A stretch of 64,000 bases of DNA from positions 69,341-133,340 of the forward strand of contig NZ_JBNPNH010000005.1 of NCBI RefSeq assembly GCF_050314555.1, written 5' to 3'. Made by a program: the position numbers and the translations under genes. The notes beneath the pieces were generated by a model. The model made no database searches and had not been told where the DNA came from. It saw nothing but the letters and a program-made list of their open reading frames with translations. Positions within the stretch are counted from its first letter, which is position 1. Each line of letters opens with the position of its first letter. This document shows, piece after piece, positions 1 through 8,733 of the stretch. Origin of the DNA: Spyradosoma sp004558035. Its GTDB lineage: Bacteria > Verrucomicrobiota > Verrucomicrobiia > Opitutales > UBA953.

Positions 1-43
1 TCTTTTTTACGCGCGGCGTGGCGAAGACGCGTGAGGCGCGCGG

Positions 44-2983
44 CTATTCTATGCCGTATCTGAAGCTGACGATTCTGAAGCGGCGCCCGAAATTGCGGTT
101 CACCGCGCCGCATTCGTCGTAAGGCGTGTTCGGGCGCTGCGACGCGTCGAAGAGATCCGGGAAGCGCTGGACGAGCATCGCCGCCGTCGCGCGCGCTTCC
201 GGTCTTCCCGTGAGCGGATTGAGAATTTCCGCCTGCGCGTAGATCTTGAAGGTGTCGCCGCGCGGCGAGAGCCGCTGCCCGATGTTCTGCAGCACGTGTT
301 CCTGGCGCAGAAATCCCGGGAACCACGCGGGAATCTTCCTTCCGCCCAACGTGTTGATTTCCGCGCGTTCGATGCCGCGATGAAGAATGCCGGAATCCGC
401 GAATTCCGCCACGGACGCGAAATGTTTTCCCGCGGCGAGGCGTTCGCGGTTTTCGTCGGCGACGCTTTTCGCCAGTCGGGCGATCTTTTCCGCGGGAACG
501 CTGCGGAGACCCTGAGAGAGCAGAAAATGGTCGCGGGAACGCCAATGCGCCGCCTCCAGCTCCTTGTCGCTCAACGGGAAGATTTTCCCGTCCGGAGAAA
601 AGAACTGCGCCGAAAACGGGCGGATGAAAAACGCGTTGTCGAAATCCTTTTTCGCGCGCGGCGCGTCCCAGGGCATGTTCAGTTCTCCCGCTCTTCCCGA
701 ATACTGCTCCCATTTTTCGAACGCGTTGGAGAGCAGGGCGTTCCAGGCCTTTTCGTTCGTCGAGTTCATGTTGAACGGGCCGTCCGTCATGCATTCTTCC
801 GCGAAATCGACGGGGCGGGGCGACGAAAACGAAAGCCCGCACAGGCTCCGGTCCTTCTTCACGAAAAGCGGATTGTCGCTTGTAATCGTATTTTCAATAC
901 GTTTTTTCGAGGAGAAGAAATACCTGTCGAAGATCTGATTGACCTTCAGTTCGGCGACCTTCCCGTCGAAGCGTCCGAGCGCGAGCGGAGGAATTCCGGT
1001 CTGATGCGGGAAACGGATCGCGTTCGCGGACAGCGCGCCGCCGTCGGGCAGATCGTAGAGCTGAATCGACGAAAACGCGGGAACGCGCTCTTCCGTCCTG
1101 TGCTCGTTGACGTATTTATCGAAAAAATACGTTTCGTTCTCGTCGTCCTCCGCGTCGGCGAGTCTCTTCGCGGCTTCGCCGATGTGGGCGGAGACTTCGA
1201 ACGCGTCCGCCACGACGGGGTCTGCGAAGTCGAAGACGGCGTCGCGCAGGTCCACGTTTTCCAGAAGATTCTTCAGCGCGTTCTCGTCTTCCGTCCGCAG
1301 ACGGATACGGTAGACCAGATTCGCCTGCGCGACGTCGTGGTCGCCCGCCTTCTGGCGGTTGTATTCCTTGCCCGTCAGCGTGAACTGGACGTAAGGGAAA
1401 TTCACGTTCACGAATCTCAGAATCGGCGGCGCGTAGTCCTGCGGCGTCGAGGTCTGCCGGAAACTTCCGTTGTAGTGGCGGAGGACGATTTCTCCGGGAA
1501 AAAGCGGCGGAATCGAAAAGAATTCTATCACGTGTTCGTCGTGGAACCATCTTCCGCCGACGGCGCCCGAGGGCGGTTTGTTCGGGTTGGAGCCTTTCTG
1601 AAACTTCCAGGTCGCGCCGCCCGTGATCCGGGAAAGGCCTTCCGGCTGGCCTTTCGGGTCGGGGAAGCGCGCCGTGTAGATTTCGCCCGCGTGCAGTCCG
1701 ACTTCCGGCGATTTCCTGTCCGTCCCGAATCCCTGGTCGGACGCGTCGAAAATTCTGCAGTAGGCGTTGAATGTCTTGTCGGACGGCGTCTGGCGGACGA
1801 GCCCGAAGCGGCCCGTCGGGAAATTCGAAAGCTCCGCCGAAAATTCCGCGCCGGTGTTCCTGTTGGTCACCGAAAACGTCGGCAGCACGGAGAAGTCGAG
1901 CAGCCCGAGCTGGCCGTCGGCGTGCGCGAGCAGCGGGAACGCGTAGGGGTTCCACAGCTTCGCGGTGACGTGGAAGCGCGCGCGGTGCTGACCGTCGGTG
2001 CGCGGATTGAAGAAGCCGACGTGCAGCCGGAGATCCGCGACGACGGGGCAGAAATGCTCGCAGAGACCGAGCTTTCCCGCCGCGGGTTTCCGCTCCGACG
2101 TCGCCACGGGAACGCCTCGATGCGGTTCCGTTTCGCGGGACGCGAGCGTTTCCGCCGTGAAAAGCGTTTTCGCGTCCGCCGTTTCCGAGAGATCTTTTTT
2201 GAGCGCGTTCCGCGGCCAGTCGGCGATGACGCCGAGCGTCCGCAGAGCCGTCGTCTCGCGGTCCGTTCCCTTGCCGGAATTTTCGGCGAAGAAGAACGCG
2301 GGGTCGTATCGCGCGTTCCGCAGCGCCGAGGCGTTGCGCGGGAACGCCTTGAGCGCCGCCGCGGGAGCGCCGAACACTTGCCCGCGCCGCTGTTCCGTGC
2401 GCGCGTCCGCGGCGGTTTCCGCGGCTTCCGGACGGTCGTCGCGCAGCGGAAACTTCTCCGATTCGTCGACGATGAAATAGGCGATGCGGAGATCGTCGCC
2501 GACGTATTTCCAGGGAACGGACGTTCTTTTTCCGGGCGACTTGGGATTCGGGAACGAGGCCGCGCCGCCGTTCTGCGTCGAGGCGCGCGAAACGAGCGGG
2601 ACGGGTGCGGAGGGCTTCCGCGCGGGCGACGGATTTTCTTTCGAAGCCGCGCCGCCGCGCGCGGTGCTCCAGGGATTTTCGGGACTTCCCGGGTCGGGCG
2701 CCGTGGACGCGGAATCCGTTCCCGCGCGCTGCTGCAGTTCCGCCAGGGCGATTCTCGCGGCGTTCGTCACGGCCCGGTTCGCGGCGGCGCGTTTCAGGGC
2801 GGCGTCGGTCAGCGTCTTTTCCCTTTCCGAAAACGTGAAGAGCGCGGCGGAAACGGCCGCCATGAGCATCAGCATCAGCACGACGGCGAACAGCGCGAAG
2901 CCGGTTTTGTCCGGGGTTTTCGAAGAAATCGGGGGCACGGGAACGCGGGGATTAGGGGAAGAAGGGTCGGTTTTTGCGCACAA
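44..2983 (-). CDS. Verru_Chthon cassette protein A-like giant pseudopilin
   Basis: 979 residues. A cytoplasmic tail of about 27 residues is followed by a type IV pilin-like hydrophobic helix (about residues 28-51, starting TGFALFAVVLML) and an Ala/Arg-rich helix ending in ALAELQQRAG. The rest is a large extracytoplasmic region that closes with ILNPLTGRPEARATAAMLVQRFP. This layout, the 'LGELQ' helix and the C-terminal 'dPLTG..tARA...vQR.P' block are what I know of the Verru_Chthon cassette protein A family (TIGR02600), found so far in Verrucomicrobia with smaller pilin-like B, C and D proteins. The role of the family is unknown; a pseudopilin-type envelope assembly is inferred. It is divergent from the phosphoglucomutase gene. 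The B-D partners are not to its right and could lie left of base 1. Family call moderately sure. Confidence 0.7.
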   Translation of the reverse strand: MCAKTDPSSPNPRVPVPPISSKTPDKTGFALFAVVLMLMLMAAVSAALFTFSEREKTLTDAALKRAAANRAVTNAARIALAELQQRAGTDSASTAPDPGSPENPWSTARGGAASKENPSPARKPSAPVPLVSRASTQNGGAASFPNPKSPGKRTSVPWKYVGDDLRIAYFIVDESEKFPLRDDRPEAAETAADARTEQRRGQVFGAPAAALKAFPRNASALRNARYDPAFFFAENSGKGTDRETTALRTLGVIADWPRNALKKDLSETADAKTLFTAETLASRETEPHRGVPVATSERKPAAGKLGLCEHFCPVVADLRLHVGFFNPRTDGQHRARFHVTAKLWNPYAFPLLAHADGQLGLLDFSVLPTFSVTNRNTGAEFSAELSNFPTGRFGLVRQTPSDKTFNAYCRIFDASDQGFGTDRKSPEVGLHAGEIYTARFPDPKGQPEGLSRITGGATWKFQKGSNPNKPPSGAVGGRWFHDEHVIEFFSIPPLFPGEIVLRHYNGSFRQTSTPQDYAPPILRFVNVNFPYVQFTLTGKEYNRQKAGDHDVAQANLVYRIRLRTEDENALKNLLENVDLRDAVFDFADPVVADAFEVSAHIGEAAKRLADAEDDENETYFFDKYVNEHRTEERVPAFSSIQLYDLPDGGALSANAIRFPHQTGIPPLALGRFDGKVAELKVNQIFDRYFFSSKKRIENTITSDNPLFVKKDRSLCGLSFSSPRPVDFAEECMTDGPFNMNSTNEKAWNALLSNAFEKWEQYSGRAGELNMPWDAPRAKKDFDNAFFIRPFSAQFFSPDGKIFPLSDKELEAAHWRSRDHFLLSQGLRSVPAEKIARLAKSVADENRERLAAGKHFASVAEFADSGILHRGIERAEINTLGGRKIPAWFPGFLRQEHVLQNIGQRLSPRGDTFKIYAQAEILNPLTGRPEARATAAMLVQRFPDLFDASQRPNTPYDECGAVNRNFGRRFRIVSFRYGIE

Positions 2984-3083
2984 AATTCTTGAAATCCTTC
3001 CTCGGAGTCAAATACTTTCCGCCTTTTCAATTCACCTTCTTTTTTATATTTTACCCCTGCAAATCAAAAAGGAACCCGAAAAA
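2984..3083 (+). promoter_or_regulatory. Divergent intergenic region with candidate promoter for phosphoglucomutase
   Basis: This 100-base AT-rich spacer separates two divergent genes. On the + strand TTGAAA (2989-2994) and AATACT (3011-3016) are 16 bases apart, and a second -10-like TATATT lies at 3045-3050. A purine-rich AAGGAAC at about 3069-3075 is the likely ribosome binding site of the downstream gene. The promoter is a consensus match only. Confidence 0.35.
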
Positions 3084-5018
3084 ATGAACCTCACCGAAAC
3101 AATCGAAAACGCTTTCTCCGCGGGCGAGATCACCCAGTCTTCCCGCGACAACCTCACCGAATGGCTCGGCGCCGGCTTCCTTCCGGCGTGGGCGCTCAAG
3201 GCGATCGAGGAGCTCGTCGCCGCCAAGGAATGGAACGAGATCAACGACCGCTTCTTCAAGAAGATCGCCTTCGGCACGGGCGGCATGCGCGGCCGCACGA
3301 TCGGCAAGGTCACGCCTCCGGCGGAAGCGGGAACGCGCGACGCGCTCGGCGCGCCCGAGCACACCGCCGTCGGCACCGCGAATCTGAACGACTTCAACAT
3401 CGTCCGCGCGACGGTCGGCCTGTTCCGCTACATCTCCGGCTGGCTCGCGAAAAACGGCGAGACGCGCGCGCCGCGCATCGTCATCGCGCACGACGTCCGC
3501 CATTTCTCGAAGCATTTCTCGCAGCTCGCGGCGAGCATCTGGACGAAGCTCGGCGGCGAAGCCTACGTGTTCGACGGCCCGCGCTCCGTGCCGCAGCTCA
3601 GCTTTTCCATCCGCGCGCTCGGCACGGACACCGGCATCGCGCTCACGGCGAGCCATAATCCCTCGCACGACAACGGCTTCAAGTGCTACTTCCGCGACGG
3701 CGCGCAGGTGATTTCGCCCCACGCCGAATCCATCATCGGCGAAGTGAACGCCGTCACGCTCGCGGACATTCCGCAGTTCCTCGACGTCGATCTCGCCGCG
3801 GTGAAGACCGTTCCCGCCGAAATCGAGGCGCGCTACCTCGCCGATCTCGAATGCGCCGTGCTCGACAAGTCCGTGATCGAACAGGCCAAGATCAAGCTCT
3901 GCTACACGAACATTCACGGCACGGGCGACGTGATGATCGTTCCCGCGATGAAGAAATTCGGCGTGGACATCACGACCGTCGCCGAGCAGCTCCCGCACGA
4001 CGGCCGTTTCCCGACCGTCAAGTCGCCCAATCCGGAAAACGCCGAAGCGTTCACGCTCTCTCTCGCCAAGGCGAAGGAAATCGGCGCGGACATCGTCATC
4101 GGCACCGACCCGGACGACGACCGCGTCGGCATCGCCGCGCGCAACCGCGACGGCTCCTACACGCTTTACACGGGCAACCAGACGGGCTCGATGCTCGCGG
4201 CGTTCCGCTGCGCGCGCATGAAGGAGCTCGGCATTCTCCCGCCCGAAGGCTCGCCGCACGCGACGCTCATCAAGACGTTCGTCACCTCGCCGCTCTGGGA
4301 CGCGATCGCGGAAAAGAACGGCCTGCGCTGCGTGAACGCGCTCACGGGCTTCAAGTGGATCGGCGCCAAGCTGCAGAAATACCAGCTCGCGGTCGAAAAG
4401 ACCGTGCCCGGCTACATGGCGCTCCCGTGGCGCGAACGCGCGAAGGCGCAGCTCTCCGCGGGAACGTTCTTCGTCTTCGGCGGCGAGGAAAGCTACGGCT
4501 ATCTGCACTCCGACAGCGTGCGCGACAAGGACGGGAACGCCGCCGCGCTCATGGTCGTCGAAATGGCGTCGTGGGCGAAGCTCAAGGGTATGACGCTCCC
4601 GGAATTCCTCGATTCCATCTACCGCGACTACGGCTACTTCCTCGAGTCGCTGCTCAACATCGTGCTCGAAGGCGCGGCCGGCGCGGCGCAGATCAAGCGC
4701 ATTCTCGCCTCGCTGCGCGAAAATCCGCCGACGGAGGTGCTCGGCTCCAAGGTCGTCGACTTCAAGGACTTCGGGCGCGACGTTATCAAGGACTGCGACG
4801 GCGACCTGATTCCGAAGGAGGATTTCTACTTCTTCACGCTGGAAAACGGCATGCGCATCGCCGTGCGCGGGAGCGGCACCGAACCGAAAATCAAATTCTA
4901 CATCTTCGCGACGAGCCCGAAGACCGATCTCGCCGAAGCCAAGGCGGACGCCGCCGCCGCGGTCGAAGCCGCCAAGGCGTTCCTCAAGGACGAGGCGATG
5001 CGCCGCGCGAACGGCTGA
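3084..5018 (+). CDS. Phosphoglucomutase/phosphomannomutase (PGM2-like)
   Basis: 644 residues when started at the ATG at 3084, which follows an AAGGAAC ribosome binding site and gives the family's usual N-terminus; the reading frame stays open further upstream but that part is antisense to the pseudopilin gene. Alpha-D-phosphohexomutase signatures are in order: GTGGMRG (64-70), the phosphoserine loop TASHNPSHDNG (Ser near 190), the metal loop GTDPDDDRVG (about 340), the sugar loop GGEESYGYL (about 466) and the phosphate loop RGSGTEPKIKF (about 595). It interconverts hexose 1- and 6-phosphates via a phosphoenzyme in the cytosol, feeding glycogen and envelope sugars. Substrate preference cannot be decided from sequence. 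The eukaryote-like PGM2 length and GTGGMRG start fit the phospho-sugar mutase branch. Confidence 0.92.
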   Translation: MNLTETIENAFSAGEITQSSRDNLTEWLGAGFLPAWALKAIEELVAAKEWNEINDRFFKKIAFGTGGMRGRTIGKVTPPAEAGTRDALGAPEHTAVGTANLNDFNIVRATVGLFRYISGWLAKNGETRAPRIVIAHDVRHFSKHFSQLAASIWTKLGGEAYVFDGPRSVPQLSFSIRALGTDTGIALTASHNPSHDNGFKCYFRDGAQVISPHAESIIGEVNAVTLADIPQFLDVDLAAVKTVPAEIEARYLADLECAVLDKSVIEQAKIKLCYTNIHGTGDVMIVPAMKKFGVDITTVAEQLPHDGRFPTVKSPNPENAEAFTLSLAKAKEIGADIVIGTDPDDDRVGIAARNRDGSYTLYTGNQTGSMLAAFRCARMKELGILPPEGSPHATLIKTFVTSPLWDAIAEKNGLRCVNALTGFKWIGAKLQKYQLAVEKTVPGYMALPWRERAKAQLSAGTFFVFGGEESYGYLHSDSVRDKDGNAAALMVVEMASWAKLKGMTLPEFLDSIYRDYGYFLESLLNIVLEGAAGAAQIKRILASLRENPPTEVLGSKVVDFKDFGRDVIKDCDGDLIPKEDFYFFTLENGMRIAVRGSGTEPKIKFYIFATSPKTDLAEAKADAAAAVEAAKAFLKDEAMRRANG

Positions 5019-5026
5019 AACGAAGC

Positions 5027-5272
5027 ATGACGCGCGTTCCCGCAGAAAAATTCCTGCTCGTCGTTCCCGCGGCGCTGTGCGTTGCGGGAACGCTCGCGTC
5101 CTGCACCACGGCCGAAAATCCCGACGACCCGGGCTACAACAAGCCGGCGGTTTCGGGCGTCGTCCGCGGCGAAATCCGCACCATGGACGCCTATCTGGAC
5201 GCGGTGGAAAAGGAGAACGCGCGACGCCTCAGAACCGAGGGAGACGTCTGGAGCAATCCGGAGGATTTTTGA
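5027..5272 (+). CDS. Small lipoprotein of unknown function
   Basis: 81 residues starting at ATG 5027, eight bases after the phosphoglucomutase stop. The N-terminus is a lipoprotein signal peptide (KFLLVVPAALCVAGTLASC) with a good lipobox LASC, so the mature protein should start with a lipidated cysteine. The mature part of about 53 residues is charged and helical-looking (RTMDAYLDAVEKENARR) with no domain I recognise. Two copies of the GCGGGAACG-type repeat fall within the signal-peptide codons. Tight spacing suggests cotranscription with phosphoglucomutase, but no functional link is evident. Confidence 0.7.
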   Translation: MTRVPAEKFLLVVPAALCVAGTLASCTTAENPDDPGYNKPAVSGVVRGEIRTMDAYLDAVEKENARRLRTEGDVWSNPEDF

Positions 5273-5294
5273 ACTTCAACACGATTTTTTCACG

Positions 5295-5645
5295 ATGAAC
5301 CAATTGAACTTCAGTGACCAAAGCACGGCGGAACTCAACAAGCTTTCGCCGCTCGACCAGATGCCCATCATCGATGCGCTGACGAACGTTTCGCTCGACG
5401 AATTGAAGAAGGACAAGTCCGCCTACGGCGCGTTCGCGCGCGGGAAGCAGACGTATTACCGCCTCCGCCAGGGCGACCTGCGCATTTATTTCACCGCGAC
5501 CGAGGGCGAGATCTACTGCTGCTACATTCTTCACAAGCACAGCATCACGGATTTCGCCTTCCGCGCCAATCTGCCCGTGAAGGACGAGCACCTCGTCGAG
5601 CAGGACAAGAACTTCTGGGAATATCTCGATTCCTTCAACAAATAA
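5295..5645 (+). CDS. RelE/ParE-like toxin-fold protein without visible antitoxin
   Basis: 116 residues from ATG 5295. The core AFARGKQTYYRLRQGDLRIYF followed by a beta strand EIYCCYILHKH and a short basic tail resembles the end of RelE/ParE mRNA interferase folds, where the pattern 'YRLR.GdyRi.y' precedes 'i..v.hR'. Here His-Lys-His (about 84-86) replaces the usual Arg-rich tip, and extra residues occur at both ends. There is no small antitoxin gene on either side: neighbours are a lipoprotein and pssA. So it may be a domesticated RelE-fold protein rather than an active toxin. Family assignment rests on pattern memory only. Confidence 0.5.
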   Translation: MNQLNFSDQSTAELNKLSPLDQMPIIDALTNVSLDELKKDKSAYGAFARGKQTYYRLRQGDLRIYFTATEGEIYCCYILHKHSITDFAFRANLPVKDEHLVEQDKNFWEYLDSFNK

Positions 5646-5661
5646 GAAGACGGAGCCGACC

Positions 5662-6573
5662 ATGAGCGAAGAAGACCGAAACGTCCCCGCGGCCAAAGAG
5701 CCCAAATACAAGTGCGTCCAGGACGCGGCGCGCATCTACCTGCTGCCCAACTTCTTCACGGCGGGCAACATGTTCTGCGGCTTCATGTCGCTTTGCCAGT
5801 GCATCGAGGCGAAGTACAGCGAGACCGTCGCCGCCGCCAACGAGAAGTACATGCTCGCCGTCTATCTGATTTTCGGCGCGTGCATCTTCGACCTCTTCGA
5901 CGGCCGCATGGCGCGCATGTTCAAGAAGGAATCCATGTTCGGCGCGGAATTCGACTCCATCGCCGACACGGTCTCCTTCGGCGTCGCGCCCGCGTTTCTC
6001 GTGTATTTCCTGATTCTCGACCCGAGCCGCAGCGCGGATTCGCTCGCCGGAATTCTGACGAACGCGGGACCGTTCGTAGGATTCATCTACCTGCTTTGCG
6101 CCGGCATCCGCCTCGCGAAGTTCAACGTGCTGACGAATCCGCTCATTCCCGGGAACGAGAAGAAAAGCCCGGCGTCGGACTTCATGGGCATCTCCTCGCC
6201 GATCGCGGCCGCGATCACGGCTTCGTTCGTCCTCCTGCTCACGCACAATTCCGACGAGGCGAAGGATCTCAAGGAATGGCTTCCGGTCATCCTGCTGCCG
6301 ACGATGGTGCTCGTCTCCATCCTGATGGTCACGAACATTCCCTACCCGACGTTCAAGCACATCGACTGGAACACGAAGGCGAAGGCGCAGGCGTTCGTGC
6401 TGATCATCCTTTTCGCGATCTTCGCGCTGGCGTTCCACGTGTACGCGATTCCGGCGGCGCTGCTCGCCTACGTCGTGTTCGGTCTCGTCCGCGCGCTCAG
6501 GCGGAAAATCTCCGGCAGAAAGTCCGCCGCGGGAACGTCCGACGACGACGGCGCCGTCGAAGACACGTTCTGA
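5662..6573 (+). CDS. pssA: CDP-diacylglycerol-serine O-phosphatidyltransferase
   Basis: 303 residues. The CDP-alcohol phosphotransferase signature DGx2ARx8Gx3Dx3D is complete (DGRMAR at about 80-85, then GAEFDSIAD ending near 103). About seven to eight hydrophobic segments follow, and the C-terminus is a basic cytoplasmic tail. The family condenses CDP-alcohols with small alcohols at the inner membrane. The N-terminal 'YLLPNFFTAGNMFCGF' and the length fit the PssA branch that makes phosphatidylserine, the precursor of phosphatidylethanolamine, rather than PgsA. A GAAGACGGAG stretch 8-15 bases before ATG serves as ribosome binding site. Confidence 0.88.
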   Translation: MSEEDRNVPAAKEPKYKCVQDAARIYLLPNFFTAGNMFCGFMSLCQCIEAKYSETVAAANEKYMLAVYLIFGACIFDLFDGRMARMFKKESMFGAEFDSIADTVSFGVAPAFLVYFLILDPSRSADSLAGILTNAGPFVGFIYLLCAGIRLAKFNVLTNPLIPGNEKKSPASDFMGISSPIAAAITASFVLLLTHNSDEAKDLKEWLPVILLPTMVLVSILMVTNIPYPTFKHIDWNTKAKAQAFVLIILFAIFALAFHVYAIPAALLAYVVFGLVRALRRKISGRKSAAGTSDDDGAVEDTF

Positions 6574-6654
6574 CGCGGCGGGATTTTCGGCTTGCAAAAG
6601 CGTTCCCGCAAGCATTCCATTACAGACTCAACAGATTTGGAGATTTTCTTGAAC

Positions 6655-7464
6655 ATGAAAAAAGCAATCCTTCCTCTCATGATGCTTGCCGCCGCCGGCG
6701 GTCTTTACGCGCAGGACGCGGCCGTCGCCGCTCCCGAAAGCAACGAGCTCGAAATCGGCGCTCAGTTCGGTTTTGAATCCCACTACGTCTTCCGCGGCAA
6801 GTCCATCACGGACGAAAACATGCAGGCCACGGTCAACGCCGGCTACTCGCTCGGCGGCACCGGCGACTGGGGCTTCCGCGTCTACGGCGAATTTTTCTAC
6901 GAAGCTCCGTTCGACGACGAAATGAACGAAGTCGACTGGAAGATCGGCGGCACCGCCGTTTACGCCGACGAATATTACTTCGACGCCGGCTACATCTTCA
7001 GAACGTACCCGAATTCCGGACCTGCCAAGGGCAAGAATTCCGTCAACCGCGAAAACGAGCTCTTCCTCGGCATCGCCCGCGACGTCCGCTTCTGGCAGGA
7101 CGCCGAATGGTCGCAGGTGAAGATCGGCGGCACGGTTTCCTATGACTGGAACTTCGAACAGATTTCCTGGGAATTCTACGCGGAAAAGACCTTCGAAGAA
7201 GTCCTCGTTCCCGAATTCTCCGTCAATCTCCGCGCCGTTTACGGCTACATCACGATGAAGGACGCGAACGGCGACCAGTGGCTCGGTCACGGTTCTCCGG
7301 ACAACGACTACGGCTATTGCCAGTTCTCGGTGGACGGCATCTACAGCCTGAACAAGACGACGGACGTTTCCGCCGGCATGCGCTACGCCTACAACAACGA
7401 TCACATCGCGGGCGAAGACTGCAACGAATTCTGGTGGGGCGTCGCCCTCCGTTTCCGCTACTGA
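6655..7464 (+). CDS. Outer-membrane beta-barrel protein, Gcw_chp/TorF-type putative porin
   Basis: 269 residues from ATG 6655, preceded by GGAG at 6638-6641. A cleavable signal peptide (MKKAILPLMMLAAAGGLYAQ) leads into a strand-rich protein with alternating aromatic/polar residues. The motif SHYVFRGKSITDENMQATVNAGY matches the start of the Gcw_chp (TIGR02001) family, in which 'yvfRGiS.sd..pa.qg.....' is typical, and the protein ends on a terminal aromatic pattern (LRFRY) as outer-membrane barrels do. Codon use is visibly more restricted (AAG, GAA, TTC) than in neighbours, suggesting high expression. Substrate unknown. Confidence 0.72.
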   Translation: MKKAILPLMMLAAAGGLYAQDAAVAAPESNELEIGAQFGFESHYVFRGKSITDENMQATVNAGYSLGGTGDWGFRVYGEFFYEAPFDDEMNEVDWKIGGTAVYADEYYFDAGYIFRTYPNSGPAKGKNSVNRENELFLGIARDVRFWQDAEWSQVKIGGTVSYDWNFEQISWEFYAEKTFEEVLVPEFSVNLRAVYGYITMKDANGDQWLGHGSPDNDYGYCQFSVDGIYSLNKTTDVSAGMRYAYNNDHIAGEDCNEFWWGVALRFRY

Positions 7465-7471
7465 GCCGCGG

Positions 7472-7499
7472 GAACGTTCGCCTGAACGAATTTTTTTAA
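7472..7499 (+). terminator. Possible terminator of the porin gene
   Basis: CGTTCG-CCT-GAACG type short hairpin followed by AATTTTTTT, directly after the porin stop codon. The stem is short; it also contains one copy of the GCGGGAACG repeat on its left side. Confidence 0.45.
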
Positions 7500-7521
7500 C
7501 CTAACATAAAACATAAAGACA

Positions 7522-8523
7522 ATGGCTATCAAAGTTGGCATCAATGGTTTCGGTCGCATCGGCCGCATGGTTTTCCGTGCTGCGATTGAAAACTTCGCGG
7601 ACGACATCGAAATCGTCGGCATTAACGACCTCCTCGACCCGGACTACCTGGCGTACATGCTCAAGTACGATTCGGTTCACGGTCCCTTCAACGGCACCGT
7701 TTCCTCCGAAGGAAACGCGCTCATCGTGAACGGCAAGAAGATCCGCATCACGGCCGAAAAGGATCCCGCGAACCTGAAGTGGGACGAAGTGGACGCCGAC
7801 GTCGTCGTCGAATCCACGGGCTTCTTCCTCACGGAAGAACTCGCCTCCGCTCACCTCAAGGCGGGCGCCAAGAAGGTCATCATGTCCGCTCCCTCCAAGG
7901 ACGCGACCCCGATGTTCGTCTACGGCGTCAACGACAAGACCTACGCGGGTCAGAAGATCATCTCCAACGCGTCCTGCACGACGAACTGCCTCGCGCCGAT
8001 CTCCAAGGTGCTCAATGACAAGTTCGGCATCAAGCGCGGTCTGATGACGACGGTTCACGCGGCGACGGCGACCCAGAAGACGGTCGACGGTCCCTCCAAG
8101 AAAGACTGGCGCGGCGGCCGCGGCATCCTCGAGAACATCATCCCGTCCTCCACGGGCGCGGCGAAGGCCGTCGGCAAGGTTCTCCCGGAACTCAACGGCA
8201 AGCTCACCGGCATGTCCATGCGCGTTCCCACCTCCGACGTTTCCGTCGTCGACCTCACGGTCGAACTCAACAAGGAATGCACCTACGAAGAAATCTGCGC
8301 CGCGATGAAGGAAGCCTCCGAAGGCGAACTCAAGGGCGTTCTCGGCTACACGGACGAAGCCGTCGTCTCGACGGACTTCCGCAACTGCCCGAAGACCTCC
8401 ATCTTCGACGCGAAGGCGGGCATCCAGCTCGACAAGACCTTCGTCAAGGTCGTCTCCTGGTACGACAACGAATGGGGCTATTCCAACAAGGTCCTCGAAA
8501 TGGCTCGCGTCATCGCGAAATAA
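7522..8523 (+). CDS. gap: Glyceraldehyde-3-phosphate dehydrogenase, type I
   Basis: 333 residues, the standard GAPDH length. The NAD-binding N-terminus GINGFGRIGR, the catalytic loop NASCTTNCLAP (Cys152), the 'HAATATQKTVDGPS' segment and the C-terminal WYDNEWGYSNKV are all present. It oxidises glyceraldehyde 3-phosphate to 1,3-bisphosphoglycerate in glycolysis. Codon use is strongly biased and the gene has no CGGGAACG repeat, though copies flank it on both sides; both are expected for a strongly constrained, highly expressed gene. It has its own strong terminator. Confidence 0.98.
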   Translation: MAIKVGINGFGRIGRMVFRAAIENFADDIEIVGINDLLDPDYLAYMLKYDSVHGPFNGTVSSEGNALIVNGKKIRITAEKDPANLKWDEVDADVVVESTGFFLTEELASAHLKAGAKKVIMSAPSKDATPMFVYGVNDKTYAGQKIISNASCTTNCLAPISKVLNDKFGIKRGLMTTVHAATATQKTVDGPSKKDWRGGRGILENIIPSSTGAAKAVGKVLPELNGKLTGMSMRVPTSDVSVVDLTVELNKECTYEEICAAMKEASEGELKGVLGYTDEAVVSTDFRNCPKTSIFDAKAGIQLDKTFVKVVSWYDNEWGYSNKVLEMARVIAK

Positions 8524-8545
8524 GTTTCCGAGACTTCTGTTCACG

Positions 8546-8578
8546 AACGTTCCCGCCCTCCCGCGGGAACGTTTTTTT
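8546..8578 (+). terminator. Rho-independent terminator of gap made of two inverted GCGGGAACG repeats
   Basis: The 11-base arms AACGTTCCCGC (8546-8556) and GCGGGAACGTT (8563-8573) pair perfectly over a 6-base loop and run into seven T. Each arm is one copy of the genome-wide 9-mer repeat. Inverted uptake sequences used as terminators are well known in Neisseria and Haemophilus. Confidence 0.93.
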
Positions 8579-8641
8579 GCGCCCGCGGCGGCGGAAACGC
8601 CGTTTTTCTTTCGCGTCCGCCGGCGCGGGCGAAACATTCCG

Positions 8642-8670
8642 TTGACGGGAGGGCGCTTTTCGAGTGTCAT
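8642..8670 (+). promoter_or_regulatory. Candidate promoter of the TPR/ABC operon
   Basis: TTGACG (8642-8647) and TGTCAT (8665-8670) are separated by 17 bases, in the spacer between the gap terminator and the next gene. Consensus match only. Confidence 0.4.
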
Positions 8671-8733
8671 TAGCGCATTGAAGCACTTTGATTTTTTATG
8701 GCAAAAAACGCTATCCGCAGAGAGAACGAAAAA

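Noticed and set aside
296..2992. Very long + strand open frame opposite the pseudopilin gene
   Set aside because: Arg-rich translation without domain logic; a shadow of the minus-strand gene caused by high GC. The same applies to the long antisense frames over ahcY, polA, ispG, tkt and the hexosaminidase gene.
2484..3083. N-terminal extension of phosphoglucomutase by 200 residues
   Set aside because: It is antisense to the pseudopilin gene and unlike any mutase; the ATG at 3084 has a ribosome binding site and the family's N-terminus.
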